Source: Ligustrum vulgare (lineage: Eukaryota; Streptophyta; Magnoliopsida; Lamiales; Oleaceae). Taken from it: a stretch of DNA of 64,000 nucleotides. A program made the position numbers and the translations under genes. Positions 22,517 to 35,030 of the stretch are shown piece by piece; the stretch's first letter is position 1; each line of letters opens with the position of its first letter. The DNA lies in NCBI GenBank assembly GCA_963555705.1, contig OY743170.1:15359596-15423595 (forward strand), given 5' to 3'. The notes under the pieces are model-generated. The model was not told the DNA's origin. It saw only the letters and a program-made list of their open reading frames with translations, and did no database searches.

Positions 22517-22632
22517 ATCTTCAATACTTCAGGACCTTTCTCGATTCCAAATATAATTTTTCCAATAAGTTTCATGCTGCTGTCAACATGTGTTCTGTGT
22601 GCCATAGCTTCAACAGGCTGCTTTTGAGGTTC
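22517..22632 (-). pseudogene. Legumain / vacuolar processing enzyme (VPE) exon, pseudogene
   Basis: The minus strand after a TTTACTAG acceptor reads [20 protein letters not shown] and then [18 protein letters not shown]. This fits the conserved segment of plant VPEs (C13 cysteine proteases of the vacuole) between the catalytic domain and the C-terminal autoinhibitory domain. At its 3' side the exon is cut by the hAT element. Upstream (22633-22786, then 25230-25352 beyond the copia insertion) only degenerate pieces can be aligned, for example a GNFTFHQ-like phrase followed by stops. The catalytic His/Cys exons are not seen. It is a broken relic, not an active protease gene. Confidence 0.7.
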
Positions 22633-22786
22633 CTAGTAAAGCCTTGCTAAACTGCAACTTACAGAATAAGGACGAGTAAAAAGGATTTTCCCACAAAAGA
22701 GGTGATGATATATTGAAACTTGAAATTCACGGTCGAATCAACATTCCCATGTGATGAATTTATCTAGCACAATCTGGTGAAAAGTG

Positions 22787-23396
22787 TGTTGGAAATTACA
22801 CACAAATTCCCTCTCTAATTAACCTCACAAGAATTTTGATGTTCAAGAATTAATAAGCAAACCAGAAAATAAGTACGAATACAGAAATTTACGTGGTTCG
22901 GCAACTTGCCTACGTCCACGGACCCTCGTCAAAGCTTTTTACTATATAATAAATTGTTACAATTATATAAAATTTGCACACGCCAAACCCCCCAAGTATT
23001 GTAAGAAAAATAACCAAGTTTTAGCACATCTACCAATTTCTACTTCTTTGTACAATCCACAAAGAACCCAAGAAAAATCAAGATGCTGGACTACATTTTT
23101 CTTCACAATACTCTCTAGTCAATGTGCTCTACAACAAATGAGAATAATACATGTATTTATATAGAACAAATCACATCATGACTGTATTTCACTTCGACAT
23201 GGATTGTGAAATTGGTTTCCTTGATCAATTGCTCTTCTAAAGATTTAATCCACCAAGGACATGTAATCAATAGAAACAAATTTCATAATTTACTTTCCAT
23301 TAGGATTCGTATCCTTATCCATTTGAATTACAAAACTTATTCTCCAATTACAATTAAAGTCCTCCAACTTTGGCAATTTGAGGCAACTACCCAACA
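22787..23396 (-). repeat. Copia 3' LTR
   Basis: 610 bp, homologous to 24621-25229. A minus-strand CTATATAAATAC motif (around 23155-23165) could be the TATA box. Confidence 0.9.
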
Positions 23397-23859
23397 ATCT
23401 CCACCTTGCTGAAAACGAGCCAAATTCAAAGAATCTCTTTTGTTCACAATACTTGGAAATAAGTAAGCTTCTGACACATTTTGATGGTCCCAATTCTCAA
23501 ACCAGAGAATTAACATACTCCACCATATGAGTATAACAAGCACTCATAATTATCAACGAACTCCGAGCTTTTCATCGGCTCATGTCAAAATAAAACTTGC
23601 TTAAAAATTATGGTGCAACTCTCATATTTGGCTTTCCTTGGGAGCTCATCAGCCATCGACATCAATTTCACAACACACCCTGCATTAACGCCAAACTAAT
23701 GCCTGTGTGCAAATATATGTACTCGCCAGCAAGAACACATCCTCTATCATGGAAACTGGCTTCATGCCATAAGGAAGTCACATCTTACTAAAGTACATCA
23801 TCACCACCCTCCACCAGGAGAGTCGCATTATCCACCTTCGAGCAGTTAGCCGACTTTAC

Positions 23860-24471
23860 TCCACCTTTTGGATAATTTCTTCTCACATGACTAGATTTAC
23901 CATAGTTCCAACACATTACCTTCTTCTTCATGGATTTACCTCTCTTCCACTTTTTAGTAACAAGCAAAGCGTTTTCAGATGAACTGCCACTTCAACCTAA
24001 TCAACTTAACTTCTGAAAATTCCATCGTTTCCTTCTCATACATCAAAATCAGCATGATGTGCTAAAACGTAAATGGAAGACACCAGATGAACTTTATCCT
24101 CATCATCAATCTTAACTCCAATAGATTCCAGTTCAGAAACAATCCCATTGAGAATACTAAGATGGTCTAAGATTTTCATACCTGCATTCATTCTCAAAGA
24201 GTGAAACCGCTCCTTCAGAAACAAGTTATTTGACAAACTCTTCATCTGATACAACTTTTCCAGTTTTTCCCACAATTCCTTCACAGTAAATATCCTATAA
24301 ATATTTGCAAGAACATTTTTGGCCAAACAAAGTTGTAACATGCTAGCAGCCTTCATATCCAAATCTTCCTAATCTTCATCACTCGTGTTGGATTCAATTT
24401 CTTTGTCAGAACTCGGGGTTGATATTTCCTTCATAGCTTTCTCCAATCCCGTCTGAATCAATACATCCATA
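23860..24471 (-). pseudogene. Copia gag remnant
   Basis: The minus strand reads MDVLIQTGLEKAMKE near 24471, a stop, then an open stretch 24362-24036 with AASMLQLCLAKNVLANI, KELWEKLEKLYQMKSLSN, FHSLRMNAGMKILDHLSILN and LESIGVKIDDEDKVHLVSS. These are hallmarks of the copia gag (UBN2/DUF4219 type). A zinc-knuckle-like segment CWNYGKSSHVRRNYPKG (near 23875-23930) has Tyr where two Cys are expected. Several stops make it non-functional. Confidence 0.8.
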
Positions 24472-24620
24472 ACTTGTACTTACCACAATCCAAAATTGAT
24501 CTTTCAATCAAATTTCTCCACGTTGTACTTTCCAAAAATATTTTCTTTTACTCCAAAAAAATCTTCGAACCACTTGATGCTTGGTTAATTAGATGTTGAT
24601 TTCCCCATTGACGGCGCCAT

Positions 24621-25229
24621 TGTCGGGAATTACACACAAATTTCCTCTCTAATTAACCTCCTAGGAATTTGATGTTCAAGAATTAATAAGCAAACCAGAA
24701 AATAAGTACGAACACGAAAATTTATGTAGTTCGATAACTTGCCTATGTCCACGGACCCTCGCCAAAGATTTTCACTATATAATAAATTATTACAATTATA
24801 TAGAATTTTCACTCACCAAACCTCTCAAGTATTGTAAGAAAAATAAATAAGTTTTACCACATTTACTAATTTCTACTTCTTTGTACAATCCACAAAGAAC
24901 CCAAGAAAAATCAAGATATTGGACTACTTTTTTCTTCACAATACTCTCTAATCAATGCGCTCTACAATAAAGGAGAATAATACGTATATTTATATAGAAC
25001 AAATCACATCATGACTGTATTTCACTTCGACATGGACTGTGTAATTGGTTTCCTTGATCAATTGCTTTTCTAAAGATTTAATTCACCTAGGACACGTAAT
25101 TAATAGCAATAAATTTCATAATTTACTTTCCATTAGGATTCGTATCCTAATCCATTTGAATTACACAAATTATTCTCCAATTGCAATTAGAGTCCTCCAA
25201 CTTTGGAAATTTGAGGCAATTACCCAACA
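24621..25229 (-). repeat. Copia 5' LTR
   Basis: 609 bp, starting TGTCGGGAATTACAC and ending CCCAACA, followed by the TSD AAGTG. Confidence 0.9.
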
Positions 25230-25409
25230 AAGTGAAGTTCCCAGCTCCACAACATGTTCTTGACCTTTCTTCAACAACGAAATGCAGCAACTCAAGGGAA
25301 AAATTACGTCACTGGACCGGACTAGTTGCTTTTGGTCGCGGTGCTCCATCAAAGTCCTGCGGCCGGGTTGCTCGAGGAAGAATAAATTATCAGAATGGGA
25401 TATGGCTTC

Positions 25410-25440
<31 letters not shown>

Positions 25441-26772
25441 GCAACGTCAGTTTCAGAAAATTTTCCCCAATTCTAACTATAATTGATATTTTTCAATAAC
25501 TCGCGATATGACACCAAATATTGCGATGTATCCTTAGTTGTCAAATTGAGTGGGACAAGTAGCATTTTCCATGAAATCCAAGAACAGAACCATATCTGAA
25601 ATTGGTACAAATCGTACATCGATAGTGGGAGATAAAATGAAGAGAAAACCAAAACCAAAATATTTGCTATGGTTGTGAGTTTTGGTTTTGTAGTTGGTTT
25701 TGAATGATGGCGGTGGGACTGGGACTGGAGGTGAGGTGAGGTGAGGTATGATGTGGTGTGGTGTGGTGTGGGGAAGAAAATGAATAATTCTCAACCTTTT
25801 TTATTTCTTCTATTTAATTTTTTCTTTCTCCTTTTTTTTTATATAATTCTACATGTGAAAATACAAAATAACTTTTTTGGTCCTTCATTCTAATAGTCAA
25901 TAGATAAATTATGAGTCAACGTACAGATACTTGAATAAAATCAGACGACAGGAGTGTTTTCAGCAAGAAAATGTGAAGGTGATGGTGAAATTGTCAAAAT
26001 ATCAAGTGAGGGGACGAATTGCACAAGAGTGTCCAAAGGCAGTGCTGTTTTGCGCAAATTCCCTTTATTTATAAACAAAAACTTTTATCATGTAGAGGCT
26101 AAATTGTAATCGTGACTTACAACTAGTTAGGTAGCAACATATAAAATTTGTGCTTTGTATCGATGAATAAGTTATGACCAATTAATTTGATAATTTGTGA
26201 ATTAATCGTGGTTTTTTGGTTTGATAATTTGTGACCAAAATATGTCGTGACCTATAAAATTTGTGATAAAAAAAATAAGTTGCGATGGTTTAATTTAATA
26301 TTTTTTATCGAGAAATAAGTTGTGATCGATTAATTTGATATTTTGTGATCGATAAATAAATCAAATAAATCTTAATGATTCACTAGTCGGATGATGAAAT
26401 GAACTAGATATCAATTTATCTATTGGGAGAAGTCAAGAAAGATCCCTAAAAATGAAATAGAAATTGAAAGAGTAAACATTTGCCTGTGAAAACTTTTTTT
26501 TTAGTTGCTGAAGCAATTTATTTTGTTGGAGTCCTTTAACCCCTGGATGCCAAATATGCTCTTGAAGTGATCTCGTAGTTTATATAGACTGGAGCTGACG
26601 AGGCCTGTCAATGGATTTCCTTTTTTCTTTTGTCGAGACTTATAAAATTTGTAATTTGTGATCGATAAATAAATCACAACTAATTAATGTGATAATTTGT
26701 ATAAACTTTTTGATTTTTGATCATAAATTGTATATTATTATTAACAAACTTAAATAATAAAATCTTATCTTA
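25230..26772. other. Spacer with decayed VPE-side sequence and simple repeats
   Basis: 25230-25400 is less AT-rich and may be upstream sequence of the legumain pseudogene (minus-strand phrases EHRDQKQLVRSSDVIF and LLKKGQEHVVELG), but no intact exon is visible. A (GA)n run lies at 25411-25438. A GGTGA run followed by (TGTGG)n lies at 25726-25772. From 25800 to 26772 the DNA is AT-rich with repeated phrases such as TTAATTTGATAATTTGTGA. No gene is supported. Confidence 0.45.
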
Positions 26773-26973
26773 TCTTAATATATATAAAAATAGAATAGCA
26801 GTCACCAAAATACAACATAGTTTTTCGTCAAAAAAAAGACTTTCTAAATTTGAAATTTTTTTACTAAAAAATAGTATATTAAATATTTTAGCAATAATTA
26901 TTTTAAATGTATCATTAATTGTATTGACATCCGTGCTATGCTATTAATAACATCAAAATATTATTTTTTTCTA

Positions 26974-27032
<59 letters not shown>

Positions 27033-29627
27033 TTTTAATAATTATTTCATTATATTTTGAAATCGAAAAATATGTAATATAAGTGTCAAATTAAAGATCA
27101 CAGTGACAAGTTTAATTCAAGCAACAAATGAGAGCAAATTGTAAATATATTGTCCGTAAAATCATATAAAAAATTAAATGTAAAATTTTATTTTTTATTT
27201 TTTATTTTTCCTCAATATCTAATTCATTTAAAATTATATAATTTAAGTCCTATAATATTATATTATCTATAATTAATTAATTAAATTCATTTTAGTCACA
27301 GATGATTAATTTTTGTTCTGATTTTTCTCATCAAATTAAAATAAATAATAATTATACGAATTTTTAAGGAAAACCCAATTAAAGTGGGTTAATTTTACAA
27401 ATTTAAAATTTCTTCAATTCGTTCATCATTTTCACATTATTTTATTTATTTATTCATTCTGTTCATTTTTCTATTTTTCATTATAAATTTAAATAACTGA
27501 AATATGTAAAAATATATTACAGATTTTAACAATTAGTTCATATAATTTATATTAAATAATTGTTCGATCAGTAATTTTTATTAAAATAATAATGTAACAA
27601 TATAAATAAAAAAATTGTCAGTATGATGAAAGAAGAATCAGTTAATGTAACAATATTTATTAAAATTAATGATTAATTTTTTAGAAAAACACTTGAAAAT
27701 AATAATTAATGCTTAAAAAATCAAATTATACCAAAAAAATCTATCATACACCTCTTTTGGGAAAAATATGATGAAGAACAATATATGAAAAGAAAAGTAT
27801 GGATTTTAAGGAGAATATATAAGCTGAGTTTTGCACATGTATTGTATGAGCCTAATTTTGTAGTTCAAAAGTTTTTTTAAAAAAAAAATTCATTTATTGA
27901 ACATTAATTCCAGAAATGGAGTTGATATGTTCAACATGTTTTGGATTTTTTCCTTCATAAATTGACTTTCTTAAAATAGAAGTATTTCATTGAATAATAA
28001 TACTTTTGAGAATTATACTATTATTTAGAAATCGAAAAATATGCAATATGAGCATCAAATTGAAGATCTCTACAAGAACTTCATACGAACTTACAAGTTA
28101 GAGTCAACTGTAAATACGTCGTCCTTAAAATCACTTTAAAGATTAAAGGTAAAAATGTTATTTTGTACCTTTTGCTGTTTCTCAATGTCCCTTTATTTCA
28201 AAATTATTTTATTTAAGTCTTATAATGATATTTATAATTTCTTAGTTATATTTAATTTGGTCATATATAATTAATTTCAATTCGAGTTGTTTTTCTTATC
28301 AAATTAAAAGAAATAATAAATATTCGAACTTTTATATAATTTAATTAAATCTGAATAATTTTTGTAACTTCATATTTCGATCAATTCAAGTTGATTAATT
28401 TGTTACATTCTTTTAAATATAGGACCACGTGTATTTAATTTGTAATGTTAAAGTAAATATGAAATGAAATATTTGTTTAATATATTTAAATAAAAAATAT
28501 TATATTAAGATAGTTAGTACCAATTTTAATAGTACTATTCCGTTATTCGGGTAGAGATAAATTTATTTTTGATAATCTAGAAATTATATTTTGGAAATAT
28601 TACCTAAATAATCATTAAAACTGAATAGTTATGCAAATGTTCATTGAATTTTTTTTATAGCAAGTCTTTCAATTTCCAAATTATTTACAGTTGTAGCCAC
28701 TTGGTAAAACATTTGGCCCCTACTAAGGTACTCTTTAATCAAAACCTCATTTTCGACTAACATTCTATTCTATTAATAAAATAATCTACGTATGACTTCA
28801 AAAATATTCCTACATTTTAAAAACTCATTCTCCAAAAAAGTTACAATTACAAACAACATTATTTGAAATAATGGATCTCAAAAAGGGGCTTAATTACATA
28901 AAAAAAAAAATCATTTTGTATATAATGAGTGCTGAAACAAGGACTAAATGTGTTCATAAGAGAAATACCAAATACATAAAGGGAGAGCATGAAGAAATAT
29001 TGACCAATTTTTTCACCAAAATATATTTCCTAAAATGGTAAGTAATATTAATTAACTATATATTATTCATTTTGGACAAATTTCAAATTTAAAATAATGC
29101 AGTTAAATGCAAATTTTTAAATAACCCCTTTTTCCAAGTCTCTAAGTTTTTTGGTCCACCTTACTCTTGAAAATCAATTACATTTTTTTTTTAATTCATA
29201 AAAAAAGGAAAAAAAGAAAAAAACTTTGTCAATATCACATAAATATATTTTCTTTAAAAACAGAAAATGAAAGAGGATGAAATAAGAACGTTGATCTATT
29301 AATTTTTTATTTTCCTTTTTCTTTTTAATAAAATTGTGAGCGTATATCATAAATATATTCATTTTCTTACGTATTACAAATTTTGTTTAACTGTGATTTT
29401 ATTTTCTCATTTTAAGTTTTAGATCAATTTAAATTACAATATTTAAAGAAATGGTAAACATACTAGCGGTAAAAAATAATTAAGGTGTGTGTCATTTGTA
29501 CATTTTTTGTGATCAATTACTTTCCTTCATTTTTTATTTTTAATTAAATATTTATTTCATATGTTAACATATAAATTAGATAAATGTAAATAACAAATGA
29601 TCGTGCATCGCACATGTGTAACACTAG
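26773..29627 (+). mobile_element. Non-autonomous Helitron 1 (2,855 bp)
   Basis: The start is TCTTAATATATATAAAAATA at 26773. The 3' end is GTGC-ATC-GCAC hairpin, ATGTGTAACA, CTAG (29624-29627), then T, all typical of plant Helitrons. The interior is AT-rich with an ATT run (26976-27030) and no Rep or helicase. A ~370-bp block near 27050-27420 is repeated in degenerate form at 28015-28400. Confidence 0.8.
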
Positions 29628-31537
29628 TATATATAAAAGTAGAATAACCGTCACCAAAATACACACTTAATTTCCCACTAAAAAAACTTTTTAAATTTGG
29701 AAATTTTTTATTAAAAAATAGTATATTAAATATTTTAACATTTATTATTTTACATGTGTCATTAATTGCATTGACATCCGTGCTATGCTATTAAGAACAT
29801 CAAAATGTTATTTTTTCTATTTTATTATTATTCTTTTAATAATTATTGTATTATTTTGAAATCAAAAAATATGTAATATAAGTGTCAAATTAAATATCAC
29901 AATGATAGTTTAACATAAGCTAACTAGTGAGAGTAAATCGTAAATATATTGTCCGTAAAATTATATAAAAAACTAAAGTAAAATTTTATTTTTATTTTTC
30001 CTCAATATCTAATTCATTTTAAATTATATCATTTAAATCCTATGATTTTATCTATAATTAACTAAATTTATTTTAGTCATAGATGATTAATTTCTATTCT
30101 GATTTTTTCTCATCAAATTAAAATAAATAATAACTATACGAATTATTAAGGCAAACTCAATTAAGTTGAGTTAATTTTACAAACTTAAGATTTCTACAAT
30201 TCATTCATCATTTTCACATTATTTTTATTTATTTAACAATTCTGTTCATTTTTCTATTTTTCATTATAAATTAAATAACTAAAATGTGCAAAAATATATT
30301 ACAAATTTTAAGAATTAGTTCATATAATTTCTATTAAACAATTGATCGATTGGTAATTTTTATTAAAATAATAACGTAACAATATAAATAAAAAAATGTT
30401 CAGTATGAAGAAAGAAGAGTCAATTAATATAACAATATTTATTAAAATTAATGATTATTTTTTTTAGAAAAACAATTTAAATTAATAATTACTGATTAAA
30501 AAATCAAATTATAACAAAAAAGTATATCTTATACATCTTTTTGGGAAGAATATGATGAAGAACAATATATGAAAAAAGGCGTCAATCTTAAAAAGAATAT
30601 GTAAGTTGAGTTTTTTACATGTATTGTAGGAGCCTAATTTTGTAGTTCAAAAGTTTTTTTAAAAATGAAATTTTCATTTTAATTTTAAAAAATAGAGTTG
30701 ATATGTTTACGGTACAATTTCCAAAACACTTTATTCATGGCTTGTTTTCCCGTAAAGATGATAAAACAATTCAACAGTTTACAATTTTATTAAAATATTA
30801 AAAAAATAATTATATGCTGTGAAAAATGGTGAAACTTTATTTCTTAATTTTATTAACATCTATAAACTAAAAGACTTACGACATATATTTTATTTATACT
30901 TTCATTAATAATATTTTTATTGACATATAATTAAATATGCATTTAATTATGTTCAATTAGATGCATCGCATTTAAAAATTAAAAATTATTAATCATGCGA
31001 GGGATCTCTAGAGTTGAATTCCATGTTCGTGTACCACAAATCTTGATGCTGATTTTCACTTTCGTGCATCATCAACATTACTTAATTTGTTACATTTATT
31101 TATATATAGGACCACATATATTTAATTTGTTACAATTACTTTATTTTATGTAAATTATAATATTTTGAGGGTTATTATTTCTATTCACATTAGTAAAAAA
31201 TATTTGGATGAAAATTTTTATTTATTATGTACAATATATATTTGAAAAATTGCATTATTTAATTTAAATAACAGCAATTGTTTAAATATGTTTTGTCTAC
31301 AGCAATTTTTGTGTATCACACGGGTGTGAGCAAACTGTACAAACAATGTATTATTTAAAGATGTTTTTCAAAATTGATTAGAATTGTAATTTATTTATAT
31401 TTTGAGAATTCATTGACATTTTGTATTATTAATTAAAGCAAATTATTTGTTCAATTTTTTTTCCCTATTTTGTAATGATTTTTATAGTAAAATCATTTCA
31501 TATTGTTCTTTCGTGCAACGCACGGGTACGATACTAG
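29628..31537 (+). mobile_element. Non-autonomous Helitron 2, head-to-tail with Helitron 1
   Basis: It starts immediately after the CTAG of Helitron 1 with TATATATAAAAGTAGAATA, matching Helitron 1 from its seventh base on, so the TC terminus is missing. It ends CGTGC-AAC-GCACG hairpin, GGTACGATA, CTAG (31534-31537), then T. The first ~1.1 kb is collinear with Helitron 1. Non-coding. Confidence 0.75.
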
Positions 31538-32123
31538 TATATTTATATAATTATTTCTTTATTGCATGATCATTGAAAGAAAATCTTAAATTTTAAAATG
31601 CATCTTTTAAATATATATTTATATCTATTCATCCCATCTTTTAATTTAATCTTTATTTGGTAACTGTTTTTTGTTTATAAAATAAGAAATTCAAGTTTTT
31701 TAGATAAAATGTATGGTCAAAGAGTGGTTTAAAAGTGGAGAGAAAATATGTATGATTAAAAAATGAGTTGAAGAACTGTGTTATTTATAAACTTGTTTGA
31801 AAATCGTTTGCCAAATAGAGGCTAAGTTTACCAAGTAGAGGCTTAAGCCCCCCCCCCCCCCCCCCCCCCCCTCCTTTCTCTTTGGTGAGGATTAAAATAA
31901 GATTTTTAGTAAATTTTGAAAAAGTTGATGGACTATATGATTAAAAAATTGTGTGTCATATGAAATTTGTGATATGTGATTAAAATAAGATTTTTAGTAG
32001 ATTTTAAAAAAGTCGATGGAATATATGATTGAAAAATTGTGTATTATGAAATATATTAATGGTTGACTTTTAATTTAATTAAAATCTTGATCTTGATTTT
32101 TAGTTTTACCAAACAGACTAAGG
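31538..32123. other. Spacer with a 24-C homopolymer and MITE-like sequence
   Basis: 31848-31871 is an uninterrupted run of 24 C. Just left of it, GTTTGCCAAATAGAGGC and the AAAGTGG/GAGAAAATATG phrases resemble small TIR elements also seen at 62136-62314. The block AATAAGATTTTTAGTA occurs twice (about 31893 and 31983). No coding sequence. Confidence 0.5.
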
Positions 32124-32602
32124 AGGGTGTCCCCAACATGAAATTTAGTGAAATTTTTCGTGAATTCACACGATTTTTATTAATTTTAATAAAATTTCAT
32201 AGAATCTCTTAGATTCTAATGGAATTCAATTCCATGAATTTCCATGGACTATAGTAAATTTTGGTAAAATTTGTTGAATGTGCCAATAATATGAAATTTA
32301 ATGAATTTTAATTTATATATTATTTTTTTGTTGTGAAAGTTAAAGGTGAACTTGAGATTAAAAAAAAAAGTAACAAAATTTCTTATTTGATCGTCAAAGA
32401 AAAAAGCAAAAACATTTGAACTATGTCGTTAAAAAATAAAATATATAACCTCGTCTAGTTTTAATTAAAAAAACATAATTTTTCACTTAATGGACAAAAA
32501 ACTTTTAAATTTGAGAAATGACGCTCATAACTTTTAAATCAACCTCTATTCTCCTCATTTAAGGCATCTCTCCACATTTTTTGAGTGATGTATTTCTCCA
32601 CT

Positions 32603-33328
32603 TGATGTGACCCCACTCGAGGAACACGATGAAGACGCAGAAGAAATGCCGAAAAGTTTCGAATTCAGATTGGAATGTAGACGGGAGAATCTTGACTCGA
32701 ACTTCACGATGCAAGAATTTGACAATGCAGAAGAAAGAACTAAAATTTTCAAAACGCCACAAGGAGTTATCTAATTTCATTGATAAGTTTCTGATTTTGA
32801 ATGCAACAAATATTCATAAATATTTGATAAGTTCGGATGAACGCCACAAGAATCAGTCTTGATAAGTTCTAGTCTAGGAGAATAAAGAAACCCACCTTTA
32901 ATTTATTGGATCCTCAATAAAAATGTTTAATTAAACCAAAACTAACTATTACAATGAAGAAATAATATATAAATTAGTAAAAAAAAAAAAAAAAAGATCT
33001 AACAATTAGGGTAGCCGCTATAGAGGCACAAAACCCTAATTAAATAATCTAAAACATAAAATAACATAAAAACGCAAAAAAACCTAATCTGGAAAGCTAC
33101 GAGCCATGTAGGAAAATTTCACTGCACATGAAGCCTATTTTGTTCTCGGGTTAAAACCAATGTAGTTTCAAAGCCACCACTCAACTACTCCACGCGGCTG
33201 TGTAATTATACTTTCTGCCACTTCGTGATTTCTTGATTTTCAACTTGGTTCTTGGCTCGTTTCCTGACTTGAACTCTTGTTTGGCCTGAATTGTTGGCTT
33301 TCTATCAAGCTCGCTATAATTCTCATCA
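32603..33328 (-). mobile_element. Solo LTR of a Ty3 family (726 bp)
   Basis: It begins TGATGTGACCCCACTC and ends TCTCATCA, like the Ty3 LTRs at 35827 and 42093 (TGATGTGATCC..CTCATCA). It shares spaced phrases with them (GGAACACG, GTAGACGG, CACGATGCAAGAA, GAACGCCACAA, GATAAGTTT). A perfect 5-bp duplication CCACT flanks it (32598-32602 and 33329-33333). No internal region remains, so LTR-LTR recombination removed it. It lacks the CGGCCG palindrome array. It is inserted in the Harbinger-like element. Confidence 0.85.
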
Positions 33329-33332
33329 CCAC

Positions 33333-33670
33333 TCATTTGCATTCCCTTTTTGTTCCTTTTGAGTTTGAAAAAATCTTCATCATCTTTAATTTCGGCCCGT
33401 GGAGATGAATCTTTATATTTGGTTTAAGAGGAAATTCATTGAAATGAGACTCTTTGCGAAGAAAATTTTGCAATCCAGTATAAGCCAATACTAACTCCGC
33501 TTGCGTTTTGAATAGGAATGGAGGTGCTGACTTAAAAATAGAAAATTGTGATTTGATCATGCCAAATATTCCCTTAATTACGTTCTCAATGAAGCATGAC
33601 ATAGGTTGAATATTTGCATTTTTAGGAAGACAATCTTTGCCATCAAAATCTTGAATATCATATCGAACAC
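33333..33670 (-). pseudogene. Harbinger-type transposase (DDE_4 / ALP1-like) C-terminal remnant
   Basis: The minus strand reads YDIQDFDGKDCLPKNANIQ, then MSCFIENVIKGIFGMIKSQF, SIFKSAPPFLFKTQAELVLA and YTGLQNFLRKES. This matches the end of the PIF/Harbinger DDE domain (N-V-I-E-R-x-F-G-x-L-K, F-P-I-L, Q-x-x-x-V-L-A-C-x-x-L-H-N-F). The catalytic E region is altered (IENVIKGIFG), and the N-terminal part with the first two acids is missing or scrambled. Non-functional. Confidence 0.7.
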
Positions 33671-34746
33671 CTCAAAAATGGAGCAAAAATTGACAACGAT
33701 TTGAAAATTCACAATCTACAAAAAATGTTTCATGTCAAGAAAAAGATAAATCATACCTAGAAAATATAATTATAACGCAACAAACAAATCAAAAAGGAAA
33801 AAACAATGTACCTCGCGATACTTTAAGCTCATTCATTCTTACTAATGCGTCATTCAAAGTTTTGAATCATGAGCTGAACCTTCCTATTCACTAAGGACAT
33901 AAATGAATTCCAAATAAAAAGTACAAGCTCCCATAAAGAAGAAGAAGATAGTCACAGGAAGTCCTACACATAGAAACGATTATGATATAGAGAATTCTCA
34001 AAGCACAGCAAAAAAGTAAAAATAGAATAAGTAAAAAAATTGTCCCTTCCTTCCAAAATCGGCAGCTACAATCATCAGCCAAAAACACAAATATATCCAA
34101 AACCAAATTTCACATTTATCCAGAAACTTTTGGAATCTTGTTAATTTCGCGCATTTTTTACGTAAGTATCATGTTAACCAATTAATCTATAACAAGCTAA
34201 ATAAAAATATTCATAGAAATGAACCCAAATATCGAACCTGAAAGACGGGTCAAGATTTCTGTGATATGGTGGAATTGCTACGGATATTGGGATCTAGGGC
34301 TAGCTTTTGAACGAGGGCTGAACGAGAATAATAAGATGAGTCGATTAAAGGCAAAACCCGATGGGATAATATAATGAAGGGATATATGTTTTATTTTATT
34401 TTTATATTTTTTTATTGAAAAAAGGGGTGGAATTAGAAATGCAAGGGAGGGGTCTTTGTTGGATTTGTTGAAGAATTTTGTCTTCATATTTATGGTTTCA
34501 AATCCATCACAACCCTTTCAATTCCAAATTCCATTAATATAGGAAATTCATTGAAATCCATAAATTTTTGAGAAACATAGAAATCCTATGGAATTAATTG
34601 AAGAGGAATGATCTGTTGCCCGTAACATGTGCATGTATCGAGCAACATAGTGTGCCTGTCATGGGCAACAGATCATTTCTAATCAATTAAATTAGATAAT
34701 GAGGACATTAGATTTTAACGAATTTTATAAAATTCCAACTAAGAAT
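33671..34746. other. Interior of the Harbinger-like element, non-coding
   Basis: AT-rich, with no intact ORF. 34500-34600 repeats AAATTCCATT/GGAATT motifs like those near both ends of the element. 34610-34690 contains an imperfect inverted repeat (GATCTGTTGCCCGTAACATG against CATGGGCAACAGATC). Confidence 0.4.

Positions 34747-35030
<284 letters not shown>

Larger units (their letters stand above)
22787..25229 (-). mobile_element. Deleted Ty1/copia retrotransposon (2,443 bp)
   Basis: LTRs at 22787-23396 and 24621-25229 (TGTT/TGTC..CCCAACA) are flanked by the 5-bp duplication AAGTG (22782-22786 and 25230-25234). Only gag remains inside; pol is deleted. On the minus strand a purine tract GCAAGGTGGAGAT precedes the 3' LTR. 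Next to the 5' LTR the primer site reads ATGGCGCCGTCAATGGGG (24603-24620), not the initiator-Met type usual for copia. The LTRs are visibly more diverged than those of the Tat and Ty3 elements. It would need proteins from other elements to move. Confidence 0.9.

Noticed and set aside
25181..25486. 101-codon + strand ORF with RERERERE
   Set aside because: It spans a copia LTR end, degenerate sequence and a GA microsatellite; no coding signature.
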